From Sulfurovum sp. (GTDB taxonomy: Bacteria; Campylobacterota; Campylobacteria; Campylobacterales; Sulfurovaceae): DNA of 34,097 bases. The translations under genes and the position numbers were made by a program. Location: positions 1 to 34,097 of the forward strand of contig JALWKQ010000198.1 in assembly GCA_027081395.1 (NCBI GenBank). The letters are read 5' to 3'. The notes under the pieces are model-generated. The model saw only the letters and a program-made list of their open reading frames with translations. It was not told the origin of the DNA and did not search any database. Of this stretch, positions 1-9,584 are shown one piece after another (within the stretch, counting starts at the first letter, position 1; each line of letters begins with the position of its first letter).

Positions 1-605
1 TCTCTATATCATCCCCTACCATCAGCACTTCGTGTGCCTGCAGCCCCATCGAGGCGACTGCGAGATGGAAAAAGGTCTGTGAGGGTTTGCCGATGATGCG
101 TGCCTCCTTGCCGGAGGCGTACTCGAGTGCGCTGATGAAGCCGCCCGCATCCATCGAGAGCTTGCCGTCTTCGTCCTTGAAGTATCTGTTTTTTGCCGCG
201 GCGATGAGCGATGCCCCCTCCATCAGTGCCCTAAAGGCTGCGTTGAGATGCGGATAGTCGAAGTTGGTATGGGCATCCCCTACCACTACAAAATCAGGCT
301 TCCCGGATGCAAGCTCGGCAAAGTAGCTCATCGGTCATCACGGGCAGCACTGTAGCCCCTTGGGCACGGACAAAATCGCGTGTCACATCCAAAGCGGTAA
401 AAAGTTCCTCTTTGGCAATAGCAAAGCCAAAGCCCTTGAGCTTCTCGAGGATTGTTTCGGGTAGTGTCCGGGTGGTATTGGTGACAAAGCGCATCGGGTA
501 ACGGGCATGGAGCTTCTCAATCGTCTCAGGTGCGCCTTCTATAGCACGCTCACCCACATAGAGCACACCCCCGATGTCAAACAGCAATCCTTTGATCGGT
601 TTCAT
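1..605 (-). pseudogene. HAD-IIA family hydrolase (LHPP/NagD-like), partial at window edge and apparently frameshifted near 321-335
   Basis: N-terminal ORF MKPIKGLLFDIGGVLYVG...RFVTNTTR (HAD motif I DxG). After about 330 the reading frame shifts; the other frame encodes SYFAELASGKPDFVVVGDAHTNFDYPHLNAAFRALMEGASLIAAAKNRYFKDEDGKLSMDAGGFISALEYASGKEARIIGKPSQTFFHLAVASMGLQAHEVLMVGDDIE, the expected C-terminal half (GKP, GDD motifs). Confidence 0.85.
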
Positions 606-685
606 AAGGTACCTCCTTTTTTGGTATCAAAAAGATATAAAAGTGTATCATTTCTATTATACTGCAAAAATGCAACCTAAGGTAC

Positions 686-715
686 TTGACCCTTACAGCA
701 TTTTTGTGCTATAAC
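686..715 (+). promoter_or_regulatory. sigma70-like promoter of the suf operon (TTGACC - 18 nt - TATAAC with TGn extension)
   Basis: ttgacc at 686-691 and tgcTATAAC at 710-715, upstream of sufB. Confidence 0.55.
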
Positions 716-772
716 TTATAAATAAGATAAAAATTGTATCAATTACACTATTTTCACAAAAAGGAAACCAAG

Positions 773-2215
773 ATGGCACAAGAAGAGATAGACAAAGCCG
801 TCTCCGGCGAGTATACGCTCGGCTTCGAGATCGATGTCGAAACCGATGTCGTACCGCCGGGGCTCAATGACGATGTGATCCGATTCATCTCCAAGAAAAA
901 AGAGGAGCCCGAATGGATGACAGAGCTCAGACTCAAAGCCTACCACAAGTGGCTCAAGATGGAAGAGCCGCACTGGGCACACCTCCACTACGATCCGATC
1001 GACTACAACTCCATCTCCTACTATGCCGCACCCAAGACGGGAGGCCCTGAGAGTCTCGACGAGGTCGACCCCAAGATCCTCGCTGCGTATGAGAAGCTGG
1101 GTATCTCCCTCGAGGAGCAGAAGCAGCTTGCAGGCGTGAAAGTCGCCGTTGACGCAGTCGTAGACTCCGTCTCTGTCAAAACGACCTACCAGGAAGAGCT
1201 GCAGAAGCACGGTGTCATCTTCTGCTCTATCTCCGAGGCGATCCGTGACTATCCCGAACTGATCCAGAAGTATATGTTCTCCGTCGTCCCGATGACGGAC
1301 AACTTCTTTGCCGCGCTCAACTCTGCGGTCTTTACCGACGGGACATTCGTCTATATCCCCAAAGGGGTGCGCTGTCCGATGGAGCTGAGTACCTACTTCC
1401 GTATCAATGCGCTCAATACAGGACAGTTTGAGCGTACCCTTATCGTCGCGGATGAAGGCAGCTACGTCAGCTACAACGAAGGCTGCTCCGCTCCGATGCG
1501 TGACGAGAACCAGCTGCACGCTGCGGTCGTAGAGCTCGTCGCAATGAAAGATGCCGAGATCAAATACTCCACGATCCAAAACTGGTATCCCGGAGATGAG
1601 AACGGCAAAGGGGGTATCTACAACTTCGTAACCAAGCGCGGTCTCTGCAAGGGAGACAACTCCAAGATCTCATGGACACAGGTCGAAACAGGGTCGGCGA
1701 TCACCTGGAAATACCCAAGCTGTATCCTCAAGGGTGACAACAGTGTCGGTGAGTTCTACTCGGTCGCAGTCACTACCCTCGCCCAGCAGGCGGATACCGG
1801 TACCAAGATGATCCATCTGGGCAAAAACACCAGCTCGACGATCATCTCCAAAGGGATCAGCGCCATGAAGGGGCAAAATACCTACCGAGGACTGGTCAAG
1901 ATCGGTGCCAGTGCCGAGGGAGCGAGAAACTACTCAGAGTGTGACTCCCTGCTTATCGGTGATCAGTGCGGGGCACACACCTTCCCCTATCTTGAGTCCA
2001 AGGATACCAAGGGGCAGATCGAGCATGAGGCGACCACCTCCAAGATCAGTGATGAGCAGCTCTTCTATCTCAGACAGCGCTGTATCAACGAAGAGGATGC
2101 GGTCAGTATGATCGTGCATGGATTCTGTAAAGAGGTATTTAGTCAGCTCCCTATGGAGTATGCGGTAGAAGCAAAAGCATTATTGGAATTAACATTAGAA
2201 GGAAGTGTAGGATGA
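773..2215 (+). CDS. sufB: Fe-S cluster assembly scaffold SufB
   Basis: [31 protein letters not shown]...SISYYAAPK...[31 protein letters not shown]...; aaggaaacc upstream of ATG 773 (the supplied ORF start at 734 is probably too early). Confidence 0.97.
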   Translation: MAQEEIDKAVSGEYTLGFEIDVETDVVPPGLNDDVIRFISKKKEEPEWMTELRLKAYHKWLKMEEPHWAHLHYDPIDYNSISYYAAPKTGGPESLDEVDPKILAAYEKLGISLEEQKQLAGVKVAVDAVVDSVSVKTTYQEELQKHGVIFCSISEAIRDYPELIQKYMFSVVPMTDNFFAALNSAVFTDGTFVYIPKGVRCPMELSTYFRINALNTGQFERTLIVADEGSYVSYNEGCSAPMRDENQLHAAVVELVAMKDAEIKYSTIQNWYPGDENGKGGIYNFVTKRGLCKGDNSKISWTQVETGSAITWKYPSCILKGDNSVGEFYSVAVTTLAQQADTGTKMIHLGKNTSSTIISKGISAMKGQNTYRGLVKIGASAEGARNYSECDSLLIGDQCGAHTFPYLESKDTKGQIEHEATTSKISDEQLFYLRQRCINEEDAVSMIVHGFCKEVFSQLPMEYAVEAKALLELTLEGSVG

Positions 2216-2976
2216 GTAACAACAAGAACGAAAAAGTTTTAGAGATCAAAGATGTACATGCAAAGATAGGAAACAAAGAGATCCTCAAGGGGCTCAGTCT
2301 CGATCTCGAGCCGGGTAAGGTGCATGCGATCATGGGTCCCAACGGTGCGGGCAAGTCGACACTGAGCAAAACGATCGTAGGACACTACGATGTCGAAATG
2401 ACCGGTGGTGATATCATCTACAAAGGCAAGAGCATCAAAGACTGGGAGCCTGAAGAGCGTGCGCTTGAGGGGATCTTCCTCAGTTTTCAACACCCTGTCG
2501 AGATCCCCGGTGTCAACAACGCCTACTTCCTGCGTACAGCAGTCAATGCCAAGCGCAAGCACGAAGGCAAAGAGGAGCTCAATGCCGCTGAGTTCCTCAG
2601 AGAGATGAAGAAGTACCTCGAACTGCTTGGTATGAAGTCGGATATGATCAGCCGTAGCCTCAACGAAGGCTTCTCAGGCGGAGAGAAAAAGCGTAACGAG
2701 ATCTTGCAGATGATGATGCTCGAGCCCGATGTGATCATCCTCGATGAGATCGACTCGGGTCTGGATATCGATGCACTTAGAGCCGTGAGTGAGGGGATCA
2801 ACCGCATGAAGGACGGCAAGCGCAGCTTCCTGGTCATCACCCACTACTCACGTATCCTCGACTATATCGAGCCTGACTATATCCATGTCCTCAAGGACGG
2901 CAAAGTGATCAAAACTGCAGGACCGGAGCTTGTAGCACAGCTCGAAGAGCACGGCTATGACGCCATAGAGGAATAA
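2212..2976 (+). CDS. sufC: Fe-S cluster assembly ATPase SufC
   Basis: ABC ATPase: Walker [10 protein letters not shown], signature [11 protein letters not shown], Walker [17 protein letters not shown] overlap with sufB. Confidence 0.97.
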   Translation: MSNNKNEKVLEIKDVHAKIGNKEILKGLSLDLEPGKVHAIMGPNGAGKSTLSKTIVGHYDVEMTGGDIIYKGKSIKDWEPEERALEGIFLSFQHPVEIPGVNNAYFLRTAVNAKRKHEGKEELNAAEFLREMKKYLELLGMKSDMISRSLNEGFSGGEKKRNEILQMMMLEPDVIILDEIDSGLDIDALRAVSEGINRMKDGKRSFLVITHYSRILDYIEPDYIHVLKDGKVIKTAGPELVAQLEEHGYDAIEE

Positions 2977-2980
2977 GGCC

Positions 2981-4195
2981 ATGAGACTGACAATCAATAA
3001 TCTCAAAAAGAAGTCCAAAGATGAAATAGCACAGATGCTGGGGCTGACGGATGATCTGCCCCCCAGCAAAGAGGCTGCACTTGAGCGACTCTCTACGCTT
3101 GGCATACCTACCAAGAAGAGCGAGGAGTATCGCTACTTCGATGTCGAAAGCCTTCTTGACAAGAGCTATGAGGTGCACATGCACGTTCCCAAAGAGCCCA
3201 AGATCGGCGAGAAGATCGTCATAGAGAACGGTATCATCATCGAGGTGCCCAAAGGGATGCGGGTCTACTATGATCAGTGTGATGCGCTGGATCTGACACA
3301 CTACGATCCGATCTACTATCTGGGTCACCTCCTTGCACCGCACGTCATCAAGATAGATCTTGACGGGGATGCCGAAGTGGAGCTGGTACACCGCTACACC
3401 CACAGCGGTGCACTGCTGCCTTACCGCATCGTGCTCTTCAATCAGGAGAACCGGCATGCAACGGTCTATGAGACCTTTGAGACGGAAGAGATCTCTGATA
3501 GCCTCATCCTCTACGGCTATGATATGCATATCGCCAAAGACTCCACACTCAGACTGATCAAAACACAGAGTATGGATGAGAACCGCTATGCGATGATCTC
3601 TTCAAACCGTATCAAGGTCAATGACCATGCCAATGCGCTGATCAAGACCTTTGATCTCGGCGGAGACCAAGCACTGCAGCTTTTCAAAGTCGATCTGGGT
3701 ACCTACAGCCATATCGATGCCGGACATCTGCTCTATCTCAACCATCAAGCCAAAAGAGGTACGGTCAGCAAGATCAACCATATCGGAGAGCATTCTACGT
3801 CACAGCAGGAAGCCAAAAATATCCTCGACGGCAATGCCCGCGGGATCTTCGATGCACTGATCAAAGTGGAGCACTCCGCCAAATGGACCAAAGCGCACCA
3901 GAACTCCAAAGCGATCCTGCTGCACGAAGATGCCTATATGGCAGCCAAACCGCAGCTTGAGATCTATATCGACGAGCTCGAGGCAAGCCACGGTGCCACC
4001 ACAGGGCAGCTTGACAGAAAGCAGATATTCTATCTGCAAAGTCGCGGCATCAGCTATGTTGAGGCACGCAAGATGCTTGTGATCGCCTTCGCCAATACCC
4101 TCATAGAGACCGTCAAAGATACGCGCCACCAGGAGCGCATCCAAAAAGCGTTTGAAAAGGCGTTTTATACCGGACACAAAGAGCTAAAGAGATAG
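2981..4195 (+). CDS. sufD: Fe-S cluster assembly protein SufD
   Basis: 404 aa, C-terminal SufBD-like region (DGNARGIFDALIKVEHSAKWTKAHQNSKAILLHEDAYMAAKPQLEIYIDELEASHGATTGQLD...), directly after sufC. Confidence 0.95.
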   Translation: MRLTINNLKKKSKDEIAQMLGLTDDLPPSKEAALERLSTLGIPTKKSEEYRYFDVESLLDKSYEVHMHVPKEPKIGEKIVIENGIIIEVPKGMRVYYDQCDALDLTHYDPIYYLGHLLAPHVIKIDLDGDAEVELVHRYTHSGALLPYRIVLFNQENRHATVYETFETEEISDSLILYGYDMHIAKDSTLRLIKTQSMDENRYAMISSNRIKVNDHANALIKTFDLGGDQALQLFKVDLGTYSHIDAGHLLYLNHQAKRGTVSKINHIGEHSTSQQEAKNILDGNARGIFDALIKVEHSAKWTKAHQNSKAILLHEDAYMAAKPQLEIYIDELEASHGATTGQLDRKQIFYLQSRGISYVEARKMLVIAFANTLIETVKDTRHQERIQKAFEKAFYTGHKELKR

Positions 4196-4211
4196 CCAAA
4201 AAGGATAGATA

Positions 4212-4643
4212 ATGGAAAAGATCCAGGATGTTTTAAAGAGATACAAAGAGGATTTTGACCTCTTTGCAACCCCCAATGAGAAGATGGAGTATATCTTCGA
4301 TCTTGGCAAAAAGCACAGCACACTGCCTGAAGAGGCGAAGAATGACGACACCTTTATCCACGGCTGTGCCTCCCCTGCCTGGCTGGTGGGCGAATGCAAG
4401 GACGGCAAGCTGATCCTCAAAGGTGAAGGTACCTCGGAGATGGCAAAAGGGATGCTGACACTGCTGCTGGATATCTTCAGCAACAAAGAGGTGGATGATA
4501 TACTCAGTTTTGATCCACAGGAGTTGGGGCAACTGGGTATCGTAGAGCTCCTCTCACCCGTACGTCAGCAAAGCCTCGAGGCATTTATCCAAAAGGTCTA
4601 TGCCTACGCAAAAGCATGCAAAGAGAAGGAAAATGGACAATGA
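4212..4643 (+). CDS. sufE: SufE-family sulfur acceptor/transfer protein
   Basis: 143 aa; FIHGCASPAWLVGECKDGKLILKGEGTSEMAKGMLTLLLDIFS matches the SufE active-site region; operonic. Confidence 0.9.
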   Translation: MEKIQDVLKRYKEDFDLFATPNEKMEYIFDLGKKHSTLPEEAKNDDTFIHGCASPAWLVGECKDGKLILKGEGTSEMAKGMLTLLLDIFSNKEVDDILSFDPQELGQLGIVELLSPVRQQSLEAFIQKVYAYAKACKEKENGQ

Positions 4644-4698
4644 AACTATCATATTTCAAAAACATAAATAAAAATTATGATAGTTTCTCTTGCCAAGG

Positions 4699-4741
4699 GC
4701 AAAGCTTCAGTGAGAGGAATTTTCAAGAAGCTTTGCTTTTT
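4699..4741 (+). terminator. Rho-independent-like terminator/hairpin after sufE
   Basis: GCAAAGCTTC (4699-4708) ... GAAGCTTTGC (4727-4736) perfect 10-bp stem followed by TTTTT. Confidence 0.6.
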
Positions 4742-4758
4742 GAAAAGGAGATTATAAT

Positions 4759-5262
4759 ATGAAAGACCCTAACGACATTCAATATGACGATATCCCCTCT
4801 ACCGCCGAAGAGATGGCAGCATGGGAAGCGAAGTTCGGTGCCGGTGCCAAGAGCGGGGATGCTGCCGCTACCGGCGGTGTCGATAGCCGCTTTGACGCTA
4901 CCGAAGAGAAGTGCTTCAAGCCCGAAGGCGCTGAAGCGGATGAGGCGATGAAAGAGAAGGTGATCGAACAGCTCAAGCAGATCTATGACCCCGAACTCCC
5001 GGTCAATATCTACGATCTTGGACTCATCTACGATGTAGACTGCTGGAAAAATCCCAAAAGCAAGCTTGGCGAATGCAAGATCACGATGACACTTACCTCT
5101 GCGACATGCTCGATGAGTGAGATGATCGTCGACCTGGTACGCTCCATCCCTACCCGTATGGGCGGAGAGCTTGGATGTATCGATGTTGAACTTGTCTTTG
5201 ATCCGCCGTGGAGTCAGGAGAAGATGAGCGACGAAGCGAAACTCGCGATGGGCTTTTTGTAG
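4759..5262 (+). CDS. MIP18/DUF59-family Fe-S assembly protein (SufT/PaaD-like) with an N-terminal extension
   Basis: QLKQIYDPELPVNIYDLGLIYDVD...ITMTLTSATCSMSEMIVDLVRS...VELVFDPPWSQEKMSDEAK: DPE, LTxxxC and WSxxxMS motifs. Confidence 0.92.
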   Translation: MKDPNDIQYDDIPSTAEEMAAWEAKFGAGAKSGDAAATGGVDSRFDATEEKCFKPEGAEADEAMKEKVIEQLKQIYDPELPVNIYDLGLIYDVDCWKNPKSKLGECKITMTLTSATCSMSEMIVDLVRSIPTRMGGELGCIDVELVFDPPWSQEKMSDEAKLAMGFL

Positions 5263-5295
5263 CCTCCTACTTACAGCACTTACATTTCTGTATCC

Positions 5296-5757
5296 ATGAA
5301 ACTCCATGCGATTATCATCGGCAAAGAGGCAAAAGCACCCCTTGGCTATGTCGATGAAGCGGAGGTAGTCGCTGACAAAGGCATCGTCGGTGACCGCTAC
5401 TACTATGGATGCGGCACCTTCAACAAACCCCAGCTCTCCCAATCTGTCCGACAGATCTCCCTTATAGACTTTGACACCCTCGCAATATGCAATGAGCGCA
5501 TTGAAGGTAATCTTGACTTTCTTGACCTGCGCAGAAACCTCGTTGTCAAGGGTGGGGATATTGCAGCACTTGAAAAACGTACTTTTGCTATCGGCGATGC
5601 GCAATTTAGGATCCTCCGCAGCTGTCCGCCCTGCCGCTACCTCTCCAGACTCCTCGATGCCGATATGATGCAGGGACTCAAATATATCGGTGGATACCGT
5701 GCCCAGATACTCCAAAGCGGTACGATACGTGTCGGGGATCAAATAGTTTTGCTATAA
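5296..5757 (+). CDS. MOSC domain-containing protein
   Basis: KGIVGDRYYYGCGTF...ISLIDFDTL...LRRNLVVKGGDIAAL...RILRSCPPCRYL: MOSC-type GDR and conserved Cys region. Confidence 0.88.
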   Translation: MKLHAIIIGKEAKAPLGYVDEAEVVADKGIVGDRYYYGCGTFNKPQLSQSVRQISLIDFDTLAICNERIEGNLDFLDLRRNLVVKGGDIAALEKRTFAIGDAQFRILRSCPPCRYLSRLLDADMMQGLKYIGGYRAQILQSGTIRVGDQIVLL

Positions 5758-5788
5758 TTCCACATCATAAAGTATTCAAGGCAGTTTC

Positions 5789-7240
5789 GTGCAAACGACA
5801 AAAACACAAAAATTTATCCTCAAACTCTTTCCTGAGATCATGGTCAAGGGCAGCAGTGCCAAAAAGCAGATGGTACAGCAGCTCTACAGCAACCTGCAGG
5901 TACTGATGGGGATGATCGACACTGATATCGCAATCAAAAAGTTCTCGGACAAGATAGAGATCGTAGCACCCGTCACACAGGTCGATGCCGTCAGAGAGAC
6001 GCTGCGCAACACACCGGGTATCGAACAGATCCTCGAAGCGCTACAGTTTGACAAGATGGAGAGTCTCGATCAGATCAAAGCCAAAGTCGCCGAGATCGTC
6101 GCACCAATGGTTGCGGGCAAACGCTTCGTCGTACGAGCCAAACGTACAGGCAGCCACCCCTTCAACTCCTCCGAGATCGAGCGAGTGGTGGGTGGCTACA
6201 CCCTTGCGCATACCGATGCCGCCGGAGTCGATCTGCACCATCCTGATGTGACAGTGCGTATTGAGCTTGTCAACAACCAGCTCAATATCATCACCGAGAA
6301 GTATCCGGGTCTTGGCGGATTTCCCATAGGAACACAGGGGGATATCCTCTCCTTGATGTCTGGAGGATTTGACTCGACGATCGCATCCTACCTGACGATG
6401 AAGCGCGGTATCAAGACCCACTTTGTCTTCTTCAACCTTGGCGGCGCGGCACATGAGATCGGGGTCAAACAGGTCGCGCTCTATCTCTGGAACAAATTTG
6501 GGGCTTCGCACCGTGTGAAGTTTGTCACCATACCCTTCGATGAAGTGATCGAAGAGATCTTCCGCTCTACTGCCGAGACCTATATGGGGGTGACGCTCAA
6601 GCGGCTGATGCTGATGGCTTCCGAGAAGATCGCTGATGAGATGGGGATCGATGCGCTCGTCACCGGAGAGAGTGTCGCACAGGTCAGCTCCCAGACCCTG
6701 CGCAATCTTGCACTCATCGACCAGGCGACCGCCAAACTTGTCCTGCGTCCGCTGGCTACCATGAACAAACCGGATATCATCGCTATAGCACAGCAGATCG
6801 GTACCAAGCACTTCGCGGAGAATATGCCGGAGTATTGCGGTGTGATCTCCAAAAACCCTATCACACACGGATCATTCAAACGTATGGAGAAAGAGGCGAA
6901 GCGTTTTGACTACAGTGTACTCGACAAAGCGGTGGAGCATGCCAAAAGTATCTATGTCGATGAGATTATCGATGACATCACGCAAGCCGCACCTGTAGAG
7001 ATCGTCAAAGAGCTTCATGAAAACAGTGTCGTGATCGATATACGTCCTGAAGAGAGTTGTATAGAGGTGGAGGGGGAAGTGCTCAAGATACCATTTCACA
7101 AACTAAAAACAGCGTTCAAAACACTGCCCAGGGACAAGGAGTACCTCCTCTACTGCGAAAAAGGCATCATGAGCCAGCTGCATGCGCAGTATCTCAGAGA
7201 TACCGACGTATCAGCCGATGTCAAGGTCTATAGACCTTGA
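5789..7240 (+). CDS. thiI: tRNA 4-thiouridine synthetase ThiI with C-terminal rhodanese domain
   Basis: GTG start; FILKLFPEIMVKG, PP-loop SGGFDSTIASY, FFNLGGAAHEIGVKQVALYLWNKFG, MPEYCGVISK, rhodanese YCEKGIMSQLHAQYLRD...KVYRP. Confidence 0.96.
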   Translation: MQTTKTQKFILKLFPEIMVKGSSAKKQMVQQLYSNLQVLMGMIDTDIAIKKFSDKIEIVAPVTQVDAVRETLRNTPGIEQILEALQFDKMESLDQIKAKVAEIVAPMVAGKRFVVRAKRTGSHPFNSSEIERVVGGYTLAHTDAAGVDLHHPDVTVRIELVNNQLNIITEKYPGLGGFPIGTQGDILSLMSGGFDSTIASYLTMKRGIKTHFVFFNLGGAAHEIGVKQVALYLWNKFGASHRVKFVTIPFDEVIEEIFRSTAETYMGVTLKRLMLMASEKIADEMGIDALVTGESVAQVSSQTLRNLALIDQATAKLVLRPLATMNKPDIIAIAQQIGTKHFAENMPEYCGVISKNPITHGSFKRMEKEAKRFDYSVLDKAVEHAKSIYVDEIIDDITQAAPVEIVKELHENSVVIDIRPEESCIEVEGEVLKIPFHKLKTAFKTLPRDKEYLLYCEKGIMSQLHAQYLRDTDVSADVKVYRP

Positions 7241-7243
7241 TAG

Positions 7244-7486
7244 TTAGCTGCGGTTTGCAGCTTCACAAAATTTCTTCTCTTTTGCGACATAGGTTGCCAG
7301 AGTCTTCTGCGCATACTCATCGTGACGCATCGTCTCTTTGTACTTCTCTGCTTTCATCGTAAAGACCTTGCAGAGTCTTGCCGCTTCCTCTTTCTGTGCT
7401 TTTTCAGCTTCTGCCTGATCTGTATTGAAAAATCCGCTAAATGCAAATGTGCTTACCAAAGCGAGTAACATCATCTTTTTCATCAA
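7244..7486 (-). CDS. small secreted/periplasmic hypothetical protein
   Basis: 80 aa, signal-peptide-like N-terminus MMKKMMLLALVSTFAFSG; preceded by aggat-type RBS; not overlapped by another credible gene. Confidence 0.7.
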   Translation of the reverse strand: MMKKMMLLALVSTFAFSGFFNTDQAEAEKAQKEEAARLCKVFTMKAEKYKETMRHDEYAQKTLATYVAKEKKFCEAANRS

Positions 7487-7973
7487 TATATCCTTTTTTA
7501 TTATTTAATTTCAACTGTTTAGTTGAATATGAGTGCTTATTCATTAGCTTTAATTATAACAATTATAACTTAAATATAAATTAATTAAGATTATCTAATT
7601 GATAAAAAATACTGATTTTGTATAAAATTGTTCCTTTTCCCGTCATTGGGACAAATTTTCTCTTATTTCACCAAAAGCCTATCTTTTTGCCAAAAAACGT
7701 GCTATACTTCCGAACTTTTCTGCAAGAGAGTATCAAACTCCTTACCGAATACACAAGATGTATTCCTCTATATCGCGAAATGATCGTGAAACAAAAAGTT
7801 TGGTATCAGTTGCATAAAACAGGGTTTTACGCCTCTTAGTACCATAAGAAGCTTTTTCTTTAATATCAAGACAACTACAACACCGCATAACAACCGACAA
7901 CGATATGTCAGGGCAATCACTATGCCTTGTCCTATATACAACATAATAAACACATAAACACAGGAAATAAACA

Positions 7974-9488
7974 GTGGAAACAAACACAACAAATACAACA
8001 GAAACAAACAACATAAAATTTACAGACTTCGATCTGAAACCGGAAATCCAGGCAGCTGTACAGGAAGCAGGATTCGTCGAGCCAAGTCCCGTCCAGAAAG
8101 AGGCGATCCCCCTGATCTTAGAGGGCAACGATGTGATCGCACAGGCACAGACAGGTACAGGGAAGACCGCAGCCTTTGGTCTGCCTATCATGAGCATGAT
8201 GGAGGGCAACGGCGAAGTAGAAGGTCTCGTGATCGTCCCTACCCGTGAGCTTGCGATGCAGGTGAGTGACGAGCTCTTCCGTTTCGGTAAAAATGCCGGA
8301 CTCAAGACAGCTACCGTCTATGGCGGTACACCATACGGCAAACAGATCGACAGGATCAAACAGGCATCTATCGTCGTAGCGACCCCCGGCCGTTTGCAGG
8401 ATCTGCTAAAGAGCGGCAAGATCAAGATCAATCCCAAGTTTGTCGTACTCGATGAGGCCGATGAGATGCTTGATATGGGCTTCCTCGATGAGATCAAAAA
8501 TATCTTTACCTATCTGCCCAAAGAGCGTCAGACACTGATGTTCTCCGCGACGATGCCGCCGGCTATCAGAAAGCTTGCCGAAGATATCCTCAAGGATCCA
8601 AAGAGAGTCTCTATCACCAAAAAAGAGAGCACCAATACATCAATCCAGCAGTATTACTATGTGGTACCCGAATATGAGAAAGATGATGCTCTCATCCGTC
8701 TGATCGACTACAAAAACCCTACCAAAAGCATCGTTTTCTGTAGAACGAAAAAGGATGTCGACAGACTCGCAAGCCATATGACCGCACAAGGCTTCAAGGT
8801 CTCATCTCTGCATGGTGACATGGAACAGAAACAGAGAGAGACGACGATCAAAGGCTTCAAAAAGCCTCACGGTATAGAGATGCTCATTGCTACAGATGTC
8901 GCAGCACGCGGGCTCGATGTCAATGATGTCACCCATGTCTTCAACTACGCGCTGCCATTTGATTCAGAGTCCTATGTACACCGTATCGGACGTACGGGAC
9001 GTGGAGGCAAGACAGGCGAGGCGATCACGCTGGTCAGCCCCAATGAACTCCGTACCATCAAACGTATCGAGAAAGATGTCGGTACAAAAATGATCAGCGA
9101 CGTGATCCCTACCCGTATCGAAGTACAGAACAGCCGTGCTGATGAGCTTATCAACAAGATCGCCAACACCAAAATCACCCCGGAGGCAATCGAACTGGTC
9201 AAGACACTGCAGCATGACCTTGATATCGTCACGATCGCACATCTGCTCGCAAGCATGATCCAGAGTGACAATGCCGTCAAAGGTAAGGACAATATCGGTC
9301 TGGGACTCGAAGAGATAGAACGCCTTATCGAAAGAGCGATGCAAAACAGAGGTAACGACAGAGGACGTGGTGGACCAAGAAGACGCAACGGCGGACGTAG
9401 CAACAACCGTAATCGCAGCAGCTACGGCGGCAACCGCGGACGTGGACGTGACAGCAGAAACGGCGGACAGGGCAGTAAACGTTCATAG
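7974..9488 (+). CDS. DEAD-box RNA helicase with RG/RGG-rich C-terminal tail
   Basis: AQTGTGKTAAFG, PTRELAMQ, DEADEMLDMGF, FSATMPP, HRIGRTGR motifs; tail GRGGPRRRNGGRSNNRNRSSYGGNRGRGRDSRNGG; GTG start. Confidence 0.96.
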   Translation: METNTTNTTETNNIKFTDFDLKPEIQAAVQEAGFVEPSPVQKEAIPLILEGNDVIAQAQTGTGKTAAFGLPIMSMMEGNGEVEGLVIVPTRELAMQVSDELFRFGKNAGLKTATVYGGTPYGKQIDRIKQASIVVATPGRLQDLLKSGKIKINPKFVVLDEADEMLDMGFLDEIKNIFTYLPKERQTLMFSATMPPAIRKLAEDILKDPKRVSITKKESTNTSIQQYYYVVPEYEKDDALIRLIDYKNPTKSIVFCRTKKDVDRLASHMTAQGFKVSSLHGDMEQKQRETTIKGFKKPHGIEMLIATDVAARGLDVNDVTHVFNYALPFDSESYVHRIGRTGRGGKTGEAITLVSPNELRTIKRIEKDVGTKMISDVIPTRIEVQNSRADELINKIANTKITPEAIELVKTLQHDLDIVTIAHLLASMIQSDNAVKGKDNIGLGLEEIERLIERAMQNRGNDRGRGGPRRRNGGRSNNRNRSSYGGNRGRGRDSRNGGQGSKRS

Positions 9489-9584
9489 ACCTTATCATAT
9501 CAGGCTCCTAATTCATAAAGGATATTTATTATCTATTAAGAATTATTTTGATATACTTACTTATCAAAATTAAAAGGAGAATTT

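Noticed and set aside
743-1579. 278-aa minus-strand ORF opposite sufB (and many similar antisense ORFs opposite sufC, sufD, thiI, helicase, glnS, hemL)
   Set aside because: Mirror-frame artefacts of the codon bias (GAT/ATC/CTC-rich) in well-identified genes; low-complexity translations without recognisable domains.
7618-7839. 73-aa + strand ORF in the helicase leader
   Set aside because: No domain, no RBS, sits in AT-rich noncoding sequence; treated as leader.
7742-8305. 187-aa minus-strand ORF overlapping the helicase start
   Set aside because: Antisense to the conserved helicase N-terminus; Cys/Ser/Phe-rich low-quality translation.
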